Assembly: GCF_023555005.1 (NCBI RefSeq)
Contig: NZ_JAMJPJ010000008.1
Location: 39,154-103,153, forward strand
DNA: 64,000 nt
Source of the DNA: Halomonas llamarensis
GTDB lineage: Bacteria; Pseudomonadota; Gammaproteobacteria; Pseudomonadales; Halomonadaceae
Direction of reading: 5' to 3'
Under the pieces are notes generated by a model that ran no database searches, was not told the DNA's origin, and was given only the letters and a program-made list of their open reading frames with translations. Below, piece by piece: positions 1 through 7,955 of this stretch; position 1 is the stretch's first letter; each line of letters begins with the position of its first letter. A program made the translations under genes and the position numbers.

Positions 1-98
1 TGCATTTTAATCAGGCAAAAGAGGATGGCACGAAAGCAAAAGAAGCGGGTCACGCCTCGACGCCAGGCCTCCCCATCTGCAATAGCGAGGAATGCGAA

Positions 99-1448
99 GT
101 GTCCGAACATCACAATGCCAACTCTGGCAATGCTCCCCAAGATCGGTCAGCGGACGCACCCATCCAGCCGGGCGATATCCCCTCCGAGGCGCCTGCAGAA
201 GCGCCAGTACCGATAGTCGCGTCTCGTGCCGAGAGCCTCCCGAATGGTCGTTCGGGGCAGCCCTATGACGTTTGCCTTGATGAGTTGCTGGATGACTTGC
301 CCGCGAAGCTGCAGCTTGAAGATGACGGTGGCAGTAACCTGTCATTGTCCGATGACCGTCGGCTGCAGGGCACACCGACTGCCCAGGGGGCTCACCAATT
401 GGAAGTGCAAGGTCTTGATGAGCAGGGCGAAACGATACTGCAGCTCACGCTCAAGCTGGCGCTGATCCCCAGCTCTCGCGACCTGTGGAAAAATCTGCCG
501 TCAGACCCCGACGTTCCCTATGCCAAGCCCGATGAAGAGGTTGATCGTCTAAGCGGTGGCGATGGATGGCAAATGGCCATGGGCTCCCAGCGCGGTCGGT
601 CTCATGCCCATAGGGGAGGGCAGCGTGATGATCATGGCACTATCGCCCGGGCAACGACAGGCTGGAATGTGTTGATCGTGGGGGATGGCGCGGGGTCGTG
701 TGATTACGCTCGCCAGGGAAGTTTATTAGCAACGACCGTGGCTCGCGATAAGCTGTTGAGCTCATTGGCGGCAAACGAGGGGGCCGCTTTGGAAGCTGCT
801 GCGCTTGCGTGGTGGAAAGGGGGTGATCGTTCTCGCATGTCGCAGGCGTTACTGGTACCCCTGCAGCAGACGATGATTACCGCGGTGCATGCGGGCCATC
901 GAGCGATTGCCGAGGAAGCCAAAGCCTCTGGTCACCCGGCGAAAGCGTTTTCGACAACCTTGCTGCTCGCGCTGCATAAAGAAACGCCTGATGGTCATAT
1001 CGTCGTGACGTTTGGGATTGGCGACGGCGCGGTGGCAGCGCTCTACGAGGATCGGCAGGCCCAGATGTTGAACACGGCGGACTCAGGCCAGCATGCCGGG
1101 CAAACTCGTTTTCTTGACGCGCCACTTTTCCAAGAGGCTGAGGGGCTTTACCAGCGGGTGAAGATTAACGTTTTCTCTTCACTGGAGGCTCTCATTGTCG
1201 CCACTGATGGCCTGACCGACCCAAAATTCACGTCTGATAATGATATGCACGACGGTGAAAGCTGGTGGACGCTCTATGATGAGCTGGCGCCGGCCCTGTC
1301 AGCCCCCAACGATGATTCTGAGCGCGACCCGCTACAGGACTACCTGAGCTTTTTTGTTGAGCGTCATCACGACGACCGGACGTTGGCAGTGCTTTATCGT
1401 GACAGCGTCGCTTCAGCGGTTATGGGCGGCGCGGAGATCACGGCATGA
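99..1448 (+). CDS. PP2C-like protein phosphatase of a TerY-P/YegK-type module
   Basis: Probable metal-dependent Ser/Thr phosphatase of the PP2C fold, similar in layout to E. coli PphC (YegK). Visible PP2C landmarks are VGDGAGS (D196), GIGDGAVAAL (D309), ATDGLTD (D370) and DDRT (D425-D426), which supply the acidic metal ligands. The first 130 or so residues are Pro/Ala/Asp-rich and look disordered. I start at GTG 99 because GAGG lies 8 nt upstream. The frame is open to the left edge of the window, so a longer protein cannot be excluded. It overlaps the kinase gene by 4 nt (ATGA), which implies coupled translation. Phosphatase-kinase pairs of this type usually sit beside a TerY vWA protein, which would lie just left of the window. 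Family call is firm; substrate unknown. Confidence 0.8.
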   Translation: MSEHHNANSGNAPQDRSADAPIQPGDIPSEAPAEAPVPIVASRAESLPNGRSGQPYDVCLDELLDDLPAKLQLEDDGGSNLSLSDDRRLQGTPTAQGAHQLEVQGLDEQGETILQLTLKLALIPSSRDLWKNLPSDPDVPYAKPDEEVDRLSGGDGWQMAMGSQRGRSHAHRGGQRDDHGTIARATTGWNVLIVGDGAGSCDYARQGSLLATTVARDKLLSSLAANEGAALEAAALAWWKGGDRSRMSQALLVPLQQTMITAVHAGHRAIAEEAKASGHPAKAFSTTLLLALHKETPDGHIVVTFGIGDGAVAALYEDRQAQMLNTADSGQHAGQTRFLDAPLFQEAEGLYQRVKINVFSSLEALIVATDGLTDPKFTSDNDMHDGESWWTLYDELAPALSAPNDDSERDPLQDYLSFFVERHHDDRTLAVLYRDSVASAVMGGAEITA

Positions 1449-2938
1449 GCGCCCCCATCATTACGCTAACCACCTCTAACGGTGAGCAAGTCCAGTTTCG
1501 TGACAAAATCATCGCCAGCGGCGGTATGAAAGATGTCTACGCCAGCCCAGACAAACGCTATGTGGTTGCCTTTTACCGCGCCCAGCTAGATGACGCAGCC
1601 CGACAGCGCCTTGAGATGATTACCGGTGCCTACCGTGAGCGTATCTTTGACAATGAGCAGGGCGCCTATTGGGAACAACTGTACTGTTGGCCCACGGCAA
1701 CGGTGGAGCACAACGGGCGGACCGGGGTAGTGGCACCGTTTTATCGTGACCACTTCTTTTTTGAGCATGGTTCATTCAACGACGACATGCTCAAGATTCA
1801 GGGCAAGGACAAGGAAGGCAAGTGGTTTGCGTCGCCCAACAACCAATTCAAGTTTTTGGACGAACGGGAGCGTGGCAACTGGCTTAACTACCTGCAGCTC
1901 TGCTTACGGCTGTCTCGCGCCGTTCGCCGATTGCATGCGGCAGGGCTCGCCCACAGTGATTTGAGCTACAAAAATGTACTGTTGGCACCGACGACCGGCA
2001 ACGTCTGTATCATCGATATGGATGGCCTGGTCGTGCCCGACCGGTTCCCCCCAGAGGTCGTGGGCACCCCCGACTTTATTGCGCCTGAATGCATCGCAAC
2101 GAGCCACTTGCCTAAGACTGACCCACAACGGGTATTACCCAGTATTTTTACTGACCGGCACGCACTGGCCGTTATGGTCTATTCGCTGCTGCTGTTACGC
2201 CATCCCTTGCGTGGGCAAAAAGTGCATGCCGATGACCCCAGTGAAGATGAGCGCCTCACGATGGGCGAGCAGGCGCTGTTCGTAGAGCATCCCAGCGACA
2301 ACCGTAATCGCCTCAACCCTACTGAAGCGACAAAATCAACTGAACTGCCCTGGAAAGATCCTCAAAAGCTGCCTTACACCGTCACCGGTCCTTACCTAAC
2401 GGCGTTGTTCGATCGTGCCTTTATCGACGGGCTGCATGACCCCCGTAGTCGTCCCAGCGCGGATGAGTGGGAGGTTGCCCTGGTTAAAACGGTAGACCTA
2501 ATTCAGCCCTGCCAAAATAGCGCCTGCCAGCAAGCTTGGTTTGTGTTCGATAACACCACGGCGCCGCGCTGCCCCTTCTGCCAAACTCGGTACCAGGAAA
2601 AGCTGCCGGTGATTAACCTCTATTCCTCGCGGGGAGATCGTTATCGGCCGGATAACCATCGCTTGATGGTGTACTCAAATCAGAGCGTTTTCCCCTGGCA
2701 CGTTGATCGCACAATTATACCTAACGAACGGCTTGGTGATGAGCATAAATCGCGTGTGGGCTACTTCGTGCTGCACCAGCAGCGGTGGTTCTTGGTCAAC
2801 GAACACATGCCTGATTTGAAGAATGCCGTGACAGGAGATGCCGTGCCAATTGGCGGCAAGGTTGAGCTGGAGGACGGTCTACAGCTGCTCACCGGCAAGT
2901 CACCGGGTAGCCGGTTGTTCTATCTGCAGATGGTATAG
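1445..2938 (+). CDS. Atypical Ser/Thr protein kinase with zinc ribbon (YegI/TerY-P type)
   Basis: Eukaryotic-like kinase domain (residues about 15-345) followed by a C-X4-C...C-X2-C zinc ribbon (C356, C361, C376, C379) and a C-terminal beta-rich segment that could be FHA-like. The catalytic loop is HSDLSYKN (H170, D172, N177) and the DFG equivalent is DMDG (D191). The glycine-rich loop region (ASGGMKDVY) is followed by YVVAFYR, where the usual VAIK lysine is not evident, so the ATP-anchoring residue may be displaced or missing. No transmembrane segment is visible, so the protein should be cytoplasmic. Coupling to the phosphatase suggests a reversible phosphorylation switch. The pair corresponds to the kinase and phosphatase of the described TerY-P triad. 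Substrates cannot be read from the sequence. Confidence 0.8.
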   Translation: MSAPIITLTTSNGEQVQFRDKIIASGGMKDVYASPDKRYVVAFYRAQLDDAARQRLEMITGAYRERIFDNEQGAYWEQLYCWPTATVEHNGRTGVVAPFYRDHFFFEHGSFNDDMLKIQGKDKEGKWFASPNNQFKFLDERERGNWLNYLQLCLRLSRAVRRLHAAGLAHSDLSYKNVLLAPTTGNVCIIDMDGLVVPDRFPPEVVGTPDFIAPECIATSHLPKTDPQRVLPSIFTDRHALAVMVYSLLLLRHPLRGQKVHADDPSEDERLTMGEQALFVEHPSDNRNRLNPTEATKSTELPWKDPQKLPYTVTGPYLTALFDRAFIDGLHDPRSRPSADEWEVALVKTVDLIQPCQNSACQQAWFVFDNTTAPRCPFCQTRYQEKLPVINLYSSRGDRYRPDNHRLMVYSNQSVFPWHVDRTIIPNERLGDEHKSRVGYFVLHQQRWFLVNEHMPDLKNAVTGDAVPIGGKVELEDGLQLLTGKSPGSRLFYLQMV

Positions 2939-3051
2939 AGGTGTCTCCGAGGGTTATCGGTATTGGCGAGTTGTCACCCAGATCGCACTGCCCTTGGCAA
3001 GCGACAGTGCCATCTGATTGCCTTGTTTGCGAAATCTGTCGATACGCTAGA

Positions 3052-4029
3052 TCAGAGATTAACAGCCAGTAAGCTGTCTGACAGCGTGTACTGCGCGATG
3101 ATGAAGGCGATATAGCACGCTGCCATTATGCCGCCTGTTATGCGTCCGATCTTGCCCACAAAGAGCAGGAAGGCCGCAAAGACGAGGGTCACAAGGACGA
3201 CCGCGTAGATGTCGAAGGATGTAAAACGTGGATCAATCAACAAAGGCTTGGCGACGGCAGAAAGCGCCAGGACCGACAGAATATTGAAGATGTTGCTGCC
3301 AATGATACCGCCTACGATCATGTCGTTTTGGCCCTTGCGAGCGGCAGCTACACAGGCGGTCAGCTCAGGCAGCGAGGTGCCAAAGGCAATAAGGGTCATA
3401 CCGATCACGGCTTCGGGCACGCCGAGTGCAACACCGCCAGCAACCGCTCCCTGAACCAGAATCTCGGACCCGATCAGCAGGGTTAAGATGCCGACAAGCA
3501 GCATAAGTCCTGGAAAGCGGCTACCGGTATCGTGCTCTTCCACTTCGTCTACGTCGAGCTTGCTAGCCTTGTACTGGTAGAACACGTAGCCAGCAAGCGC
3601 GATGACCATCACCAGACCTCCCCAGGCTGGCAGGATACCGGCGACTACCGCCGCCACCATACCGGCCGTGGCAGCCAGCATGACGACCGTGTCTAGAGCC
3701 ACGTCGGCGCGGCTGAAGACAACAGGTGCAATCAGGGCTGACACCGCAATCACCATGAAGACGTTGGCAATGTTTGAGCCAATCACGTTGCCGACCGAAA
3801 TGCCGGGAAAACCAGACAGGTTGGCGTTGACAGAGGTGAAAAGTTCCGGCGCAGAGGTGCCAAACGCCAGGACGGTGGCGGCAATGAAAAGCTTTGATAA
3901 TCCTGACCGTCCGGCGACCGTCACGGCGTTATCGACCGTCCAATCTCCTCCCTTGATCAGCAGCCAAACGCCAAACGCAATTGCGCCGAATGCAATCAGG
4001 GAAAGTTGGTAAGTGCTGAGTTCGTGCAT
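3052..4029 (-). CDS. Calcium/sodium antiporter, CaCA family (YrbG-like)
   Basis: Inner-membrane cation:Ca2+ antiporter of 325 residues with about ten hydrophobic segments. Both alpha repeats are clear: AFGTSAPELFTSV followed by GNVIGSNIANV in the N-terminal half, and AFGTSLPEL followed by GGIIGSNIFNI in the C-terminal half. The Glu of each PEL and the Asn of each GSN are the expected ion-binding residues. It is the last gene of a minus-strand set DUF1523-terB-antiporter, 60 nt after terB. Ca2+ transport next to Ter proteins fits the metal/stress theme of Ter modules, although direct cooperation is inference. Confidence 0.9.
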   Translation of the reverse strand: MHELSTYQLSLIAFGAIAFGVWLLIKGGDWTVDNAVTVAGRSGLSKLFIAATVLAFGTSAPELFTSVNANLSGFPGISVGNVIGSNIANVFMVIAVSALIAPVVFSRADVALDTVVMLAATAGMVAAVVAGILPAWGGLVMVIALAGYVFYQYKASKLDVDEVEEHDTGSRFPGLMLLVGILTLLIGSEILVQGAVAGGVALGVPEAVIGMTLIAFGTSLPELTACVAAARKGQNDMIVGGIIGSNIFNILSVLALSAVAKPLLIDPRFTSFDIYAVVLVTLVFAAFLLFVGKIGRITGGIMAACYIAFIIAQYTLSDSLLAVNL

Positions 4030-4089
4030 GTTGGTTCCAGAAGAATAAAAAACGGCGAAAAGAGAGGACGGTTTTTGTCGTTGAAGGGG

Positions 4090-4542
4090 TTATAGATCGA
4101 ACTCTTCAGGCTTGAGACCAAGCTCCTGTGCGATTTCTCGCACCACGGCTTTCTCGTCGTCATCGAAATCGCCATCGGCCGCACCAATGGCGCACACGAC
4201 ACGCACAATGACCCGGGCTTGATCTTCCTTGCCGCGTACCTTGCCGACGGTCTGCAGGGCATTGGCCTTGCCGATTTCATGATCGAATTCGAAATCGCCA
4301 ACGGCTTTGTTGAACACCTCAATCACCTGCCGAATGTCGAAATGCTTCAGCTCGTCCGAGCGCTCTAAAAACGCTGCCATCTTCTGCTTTTCCGAGGCAT
4401 CGACGGTGCCGTCAGCCGCGGCGACGAGGGCGCAGCCAGAGACGATTGCTTCCATAAAGGTACGGTTTTTGAACTTCGCTACCTCAGCTGTCAGGTTTTC
4501 ACGTGCCTTAGTAACGTTTTCTTTTAGCCAATTAAGTGCCAT
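4090..4542 (-). CDS. terB: TerB-family tellurite-resistance/stress protein
   Basis: Soluble all-helical protein of 150 residues with the TerB fold. Two similar acidic segments, AAADGTVDASEKQKM and GAADGDFDDDEKAVV, are the D-G-x-(V/F)-D repeats that bind divalent cations in TerB. I place the start at ATG 4542, where GGAG lies 8 nt upstream. A longer in-frame start at 4608 lacks such a site and adds unconserved residues. TerB is a membrane-associated hub in Ter stress systems and here stands between a DUF1523 membrane protein and a Ca2+ antiporter, facing the PP2C/kinase pair. No terC, terD or terE lies in the window. Family assignment is strong; actual tellurite resistance is not implied. Confidence 0.88.
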   Translation of the reverse strand: MALNWLKENVTKARENLTAEVAKFKNRTFMEAIVSGCALVAAADGTVDASEKQKMAAFLERSDELKHFDIRQVIEVFNKAVGDFEFDHEIGKANALQTVGKVRGKEDQARVIVRVVCAIGAADGDFDDDEKAVVREIAQELGLKPEEFDL

Positions 4543-4694
4543 CTTGCTTCTCCAGTCTGATAATGAACCATTTTGAAATTTAGCGGACTTGATCGGATAG
4601 CCTATCAAGCGCCTTTGAGGTCCGCGAGGCGGATACGTTGCACAGCTTGTGGCGAATGGTCATTGATGCTACGACAATGTCGTATGGGTGTATT

Positions 4695-5348
4695 TTACGA
4701 TGGTCCTTTGTCATCCTCGTGCCCGGAGCTGCCATTGTCCGACAGGAATTCATCGCGAATGCGTTGGCTGTCATCGTTGTTGCGGCTGGTAATGCGTGCC
4801 TGCTCTGCTTGAATTTCTCGTTCGGCGCGGTCTGCCTCGCGACGGGCATGCAGTTGCCGGGCAGCGCGACGAACCCGCCAGGCGACATAGGCACCCCCCA
4901 ACGCCAGCAAGGTTAGGACAACGATATTGAACAGCGGAAAGTGACGGTAGCCCGGCTCGACTTGCCAGGCCTTCACTGCGTTCGGAAACATCGAGAAGAT
5001 TGGAACACGCCAGCCGTAATGCCGAACGGCCACTAAGTTATTTTCGTCCTGTGAAATCGAGCGGGCACGAGTGTGCAGGTCGGAGCTATCGAACTTTCCG
5101 TACAAAATTGCATCTTCGTTGCGGTAATTGCGCGGATCACCTTCCTGGTTTTCTGCCAGGATAAAGTACACGTCCATAGTGCTGACAGAGCTACCGGATT
5201 CACTGTTCTCGTTGTTATTCTGGGTATCTACCCGCTTAACATCGGTACCGATCAGGCGCACGACATCAACCTGCGGTAGGGCATAGTATAAAGCGGCGCC
5301 GACTGCGATCAAAGCCGCGCCAACCAGGGCATATCCAAGGCGTTTCAT
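4695..5348 (-). CDS. DUF1523-family membrane protein
   Basis: Protein of 217 residues with an N-terminal membrane anchor (about 4-26), a periplasmic-looking domain containing the family-typical string LPQVDVVRLIGTDVKRVD, a second transmembrane segment (about 140-158), and a charged, probably coiled-coil cytoplasmic tail rich in Arg, Glu and Ala. This layout matches DUF1523, a family without a known function. AAGGA precedes the ATG. It is the first gene of the minus-strand group with terB and the Ca2+/Na+ antiporter, separated from terB by 152 nt, so it may have a separate promoter or share theirs. A role in sensing or envelope stress is speculation. Confidence 0.75.
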   Translation of the reverse strand: MKRLGYALVGAALIAVGAALYYALPQVDVVRLIGTDVKRVDTQNNNENSESGSSVSTMDVYFILAENQEGDPRNYRNEDAILYGKFDSSDLHTRARSISQDENNLVAVRHYGWRVPIFSMFPNAVKAWQVEPGYRHFPLFNIVVLTLLALGGAYVAWRVRRAARQLHARREADRAEREIQAEQARITSRNNDDSQRIRDEFLSDNGSSGHEDDKGPS

Positions 5349-5828
5349 TGATCATTTTCCTTAGGGTTAAGGTTTCGTAGCGACATGTTCTGTTGCTGAT
5401 ACACTCTGCATCTACACTATCAGTGCCTACCCGGCGCTATGTCTATTTGGCTTGGTGGCAAGGCTTTAGCAGGTTTCTATTGAAGATCACAGAAATGGAC
5501 ATTGCATTGTCTGATGATAAATGTAATCGCATTTGAGCTATCGGTGATAATGACATTCGTGAGCGTCTTCGGCAACTTTGCTTCGATACCGAAGTAGCAG
5601 GCCCTAGCAGGGGTGATCTCTAGGCTGCCTGAGGCAAAACGCTGGCTCGACGAGAGCGCCTAGCCGAATAGGCAGCGGATACGAGGTGTTAAGGCGTGAT
5701 GAGATGGCCATCGCCATTTCAGAAAATTCCCATTGCCACCAAGCGGCCACCCCTGCATATTACCCGACAGCCAAAGCATAGCGTTCTCATTGCGAATGCA
5801 GGACTTATTAACCAATCACGAGGTACCT
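5349..5828. other. 480-nt geneless stretch with clustered hairpins
   Basis: No convincing ORF on either strand. It separates the divergent DUF1523 and ybjQ genes, so it must hold both promoters. Between 5581 and 5676 lie consecutive inverted repeats: CTTCG/CGAAG (5581-5594), CCCT/AGGG (5602-5612), GCTGCCT/AGGCAGC (5624-5630 with 5670-5676) and GCCTA/TAGGC (5658-5673, an alternative to the last). This could be a small structured RNA or a decayed element. I recognise no known RNA family. Confidence 0.35.
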
Positions 5829-6170
5829 ATGTCGCAGCAAGTTGTCCTTACTACCTCGTCACATCTTGAAGGCTATCGAGTCATCGAGCATGTCGACATT
5901 GTTTCGTCTGAGTGTGTATTCGGCATGAACGTGCTCAAGGATATGTTCGCGGGCTTTCGCGATTTCTTTGGCGGCCGCAATAAATCATCTCAGAACGCAT
6001 TGCGTGATGCGCGTATTGCTTGCCTTGATGAATTGCGTACAGAGGCAGCTCAAATGGGCGCCAACGCTGTGATTGGCATTGATCTTGATTACAGCGAGAT
6101 TTCAGGCGGCGGCAAGTCGATGCTGTTCTTGGTTGCTACAGGTACGGCGGTGAAGGTGAGGAGAGCGTAA
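5829..6170 (+). CDS. YbjQ-family (UPF0145) protein
   Basis: Small soluble protein of 113 residues with the YbjQ/DUF74 signature: N-terminal LTTSSHLEGYRVIEHVDIVSSECVFG, middle ALRDARIACLDELRTEAAQMGANAVIGIDLDY, and C-terminal FLVATGTAVKV. The family forms pentameric rings and is often labelled a heavy-metal-binding domain, but its biochemical role is not established. I start at ATG 5829, where GAGGT lies a few bases upstream; an earlier in-frame ATG would add unconserved residues. It is a monocistronic gene or is followed by one very small ORF. Confidence 0.88.
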   Translation: MSQQVVLTTSSHLEGYRVIEHVDIVSSECVFGMNVLKDMFAGFRDFFGGRNKSSQNALRDARIACLDELRTEAAQMGANAVIGIDLDYSEISGGGKSMLFLVATGTAVKVRRA

Positions 6171-6178
6171 TTGAACCG

Positions 6179-6322
6179 ATGACGGTTCGTTGGGGGCTTG
6201 TAGATGACGGGAACAAGTTGTCAACGGTACCAGCGCGATTGGAAGTCCTGCTCGACGGAAGCGTCAATATAAAAACTGCGTCACTATTCAAGTGGCTGCA
6301 CGAGAGGTTCGCCAACCCGTAG
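6179..6322 (+). CDS. Very small hypothetical ORF after ybjQ
   Basis: A 47-codon ORF beginning MTVRWGLVDDGNKL and ending HERFANP, 8 nt downstream of the ybjQ stop. A purine-rich GAGGAGAG lies about 13 nt before its ATG, overlapping the ybjQ end. The product has no recognisable domain, signal peptide or membrane segment. It could be a translated small protein, a fragment of a lost gene, or chance. I give it low weight. Confidence 0.25.
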   Translation: MTVRWGLVDDGNKLSTVPARLEVLLDGSVNIKTASLFKWLHERFANP

Positions 6323-6410
6323 TTCTTATCTGGAATAGTAGCGCCATTCAATTTGTAAACGCACTGTAGCTAATTCGTCGGCGCAAGTTGCTTCATAGGG
6401 GTAGCTAAAT

Positions 6411-6433
6411 GTTATGTTATAATGTAACAATAA
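6411..6433 (+). promoter_or_regulatory. Zur operator overlapping a -10 box
   Basis: The core TGTTATAATGTAACA (6415-6429) differs at one position from the gammaproteobacterial Zur consensus TGTTATAATATAACA and is a near-perfect palindrome centred on 6422. A TATAAT (6418-6423) lies inside it, so Zur bound with zinc would cover the -10 element and repress. It lies 75 nt before the start of the cysS paralogue that opens the zinc-sparing operon. The match is seen directly; repression is inferred from the known Zur mechanism. Confidence 0.8.
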
Positions 6434-6503
6434 TAGAATTGATGATATTGATGTGCATCTGAACCCCCAACTACCGCTCGCTTATGCCCACCGTGGAGAC
6501 GCC

Positions 6504-7940
6504 ATGACAGCGACGATTCGCCTCTATAACACGCTGACGCGCGCTAAAGAACCGCTCCGCACCGAACGCCCCGACCGGGTGACCCTGTATGTCTGTGGCC
6601 CCACGGTATATAACTTTGCGCATATTGGTAACGCCCGCCCGGCGGTGATTTTTGACGTGCTGGCGCGCTTGTTAAGGTATGACTACCCCGAGGTCGTCTA
6701 CGCGCGCAATTTTACCGACGTGGATGACAAGATTAATGCCGCGGCGGCAGACGCTGGCGTGCCGATTGGTGCGATCACCGAGCGCTATATTGAGGCCTAC
6801 CACCAGGATATGCAGGCGCTGGACGTACTGCCACCGGATATAGAGCCCCGGGTGACCGGGCATATCCCTGACATTATCCAACTGATCGGCACATTAATCA
6901 CCCGCGGTCATGCCTATGTAGCCCAGGGCCATGTGCTGTTTGATGTGGCCTCTTACCCCGAGTATGGGGCGCTGTCGGGTCGCCGTCCTGATGACATGCT
7001 GGTCGGCGCCCGGGTCGAAGTTGCCCCCTACAAGCGTAGCCCCCTCGATTTCGTGCTCTGGAAGCCTTCAACACCAGAAATGCCCGGCTGGCGGAGCCCT
7101 TGGGGCCGCGGGCGACCCGGCTGGCACGTGGAGTGCACGGCGATGATCGGCCAGCACCTGGGGCATACCCTCGATATTCACGGCGGCGGCCAGGATCTGA
7201 TCTTTCCTCACCACGAGAACGAAATTGCCCAGGGCACCTGCGCCCACGGCGCGCTTTACTGCCATACCTGGGTGCACAACAGCTTTATCACCGTCGAGGG
7301 GCAGAAAATGTCCAAGTCCATTGGCAACGTACTGCTGGTACGCGATCTGCTCAGCCAGGCGCCCGGTGAAGCGGTTCGCTTTGCACTGCTGGCGACCCAC
7401 TACCGCCACCCGCTGGACTGGAATGCCCAGCGGTTGGCCCAGGCGCGGCAAACCCTGGCGCGCTGGTACCGCCGCCTAGCCGCTGTCACTGGGGATGAGC
7501 AGGCTGAAGGAGAACAGAATGCGTGGAAGAGCGTAGCGCCGGATGTCGAGGTGCTGGAAGCCCTGCGCGATGACCTCAATGTGCCCCGCGTCATCAGCCG
7601 CCTGCACGCGCTATCAAGCGCGATTAGCGATGCTACCAATAAAGAAAATGCACGCTTAGCCGCCCAACGGCTGCGTGCCTCTGCCGCGTTGGTCGGCTTA
7701 TTACAGCAACCGGCAGCAAGCGCCTTAAACGCCCTGCGGGAACTGCCAGATCAAGCCTCGCCACAGCGGCTGCCCGCCAGCCGGGTTGAGGCATTGATAG
7801 CAGAACGCCATCAGGCCCGCCAGCAGCGCGATTTTGTCCAGGCAGATGCCCTGCGCCAAACGCTTGAAATGGCCGGTGTGGTGATAAATGACACTCCACA
7901 AGGCACTCAGTGGCAGTTCGCCGACGCGGTGACGGTATGA
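6504..7940 (+). CDS. cysS: Cysteinyl-tRNA synthetase paralogue (zinc-limitation copy)
   Basis: Class Ia CysRS of 478 residues, charging tRNA-Cys. The HIGH-type motif is HIGNAR and KMSKS is GQKMSKSIGN. The four zinc ligands known in E. coli (C28, C209, H234, E238) are all kept here as C31, C211, H236 and E240. I start at ATG 6504, preceded by GGAG; an upstream in-frame ATG at 6453 lacks support. Its place directly behind a Zur box, in an operon with cobW and folE2, marks it as the low-zinc paralogue known in Zur regulons rather than the housekeeping copy, which would lie elsewhere. Retention of all ligands means zinc sparing is not explained by ligand loss. Confidence 0.93.
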   Translation: MTATIRLYNTLTRAKEPLRTERPDRVTLYVCGPTVYNFAHIGNARPAVIFDVLARLLRYDYPEVVYARNFTDVDDKINAAAADAGVPIGAITERYIEAYHQDMQALDVLPPDIEPRVTGHIPDIIQLIGTLITRGHAYVAQGHVLFDVASYPEYGALSGRRPDDMLVGARVEVAPYKRSPLDFVLWKPSTPEMPGWRSPWGRGRPGWHVECTAMIGQHLGHTLDIHGGGQDLIFPHHENEIAQGTCAHGALYCHTWVHNSFITVEGQKMSKSIGNVLLVRDLLSQAPGEAVRFALLATHYRHPLDWNAQRLAQARQTLARWYRRLAAVTGDEQAEGEQNAWKSVAPDVEVLEALRDDLNVPRVISRLHALSSAISDATNKENARLAAQRLRASAALVGLLQQPAASALNALRELPDQASPQRLPASRVEALIAERHQARQQRDFVQADALRQTLEMAGVVINDTPQGTQWQFADAVTV

Positions 7941-7955
7941 AGAGGGAGGCGCGAA

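Noticed and set aside
25..216. 63-codon plus-strand frame at the left edge
   Set aside because: Overlaps the phosphatase gene in another frame; very basic, with no domain, although a purine-rich site precedes it.
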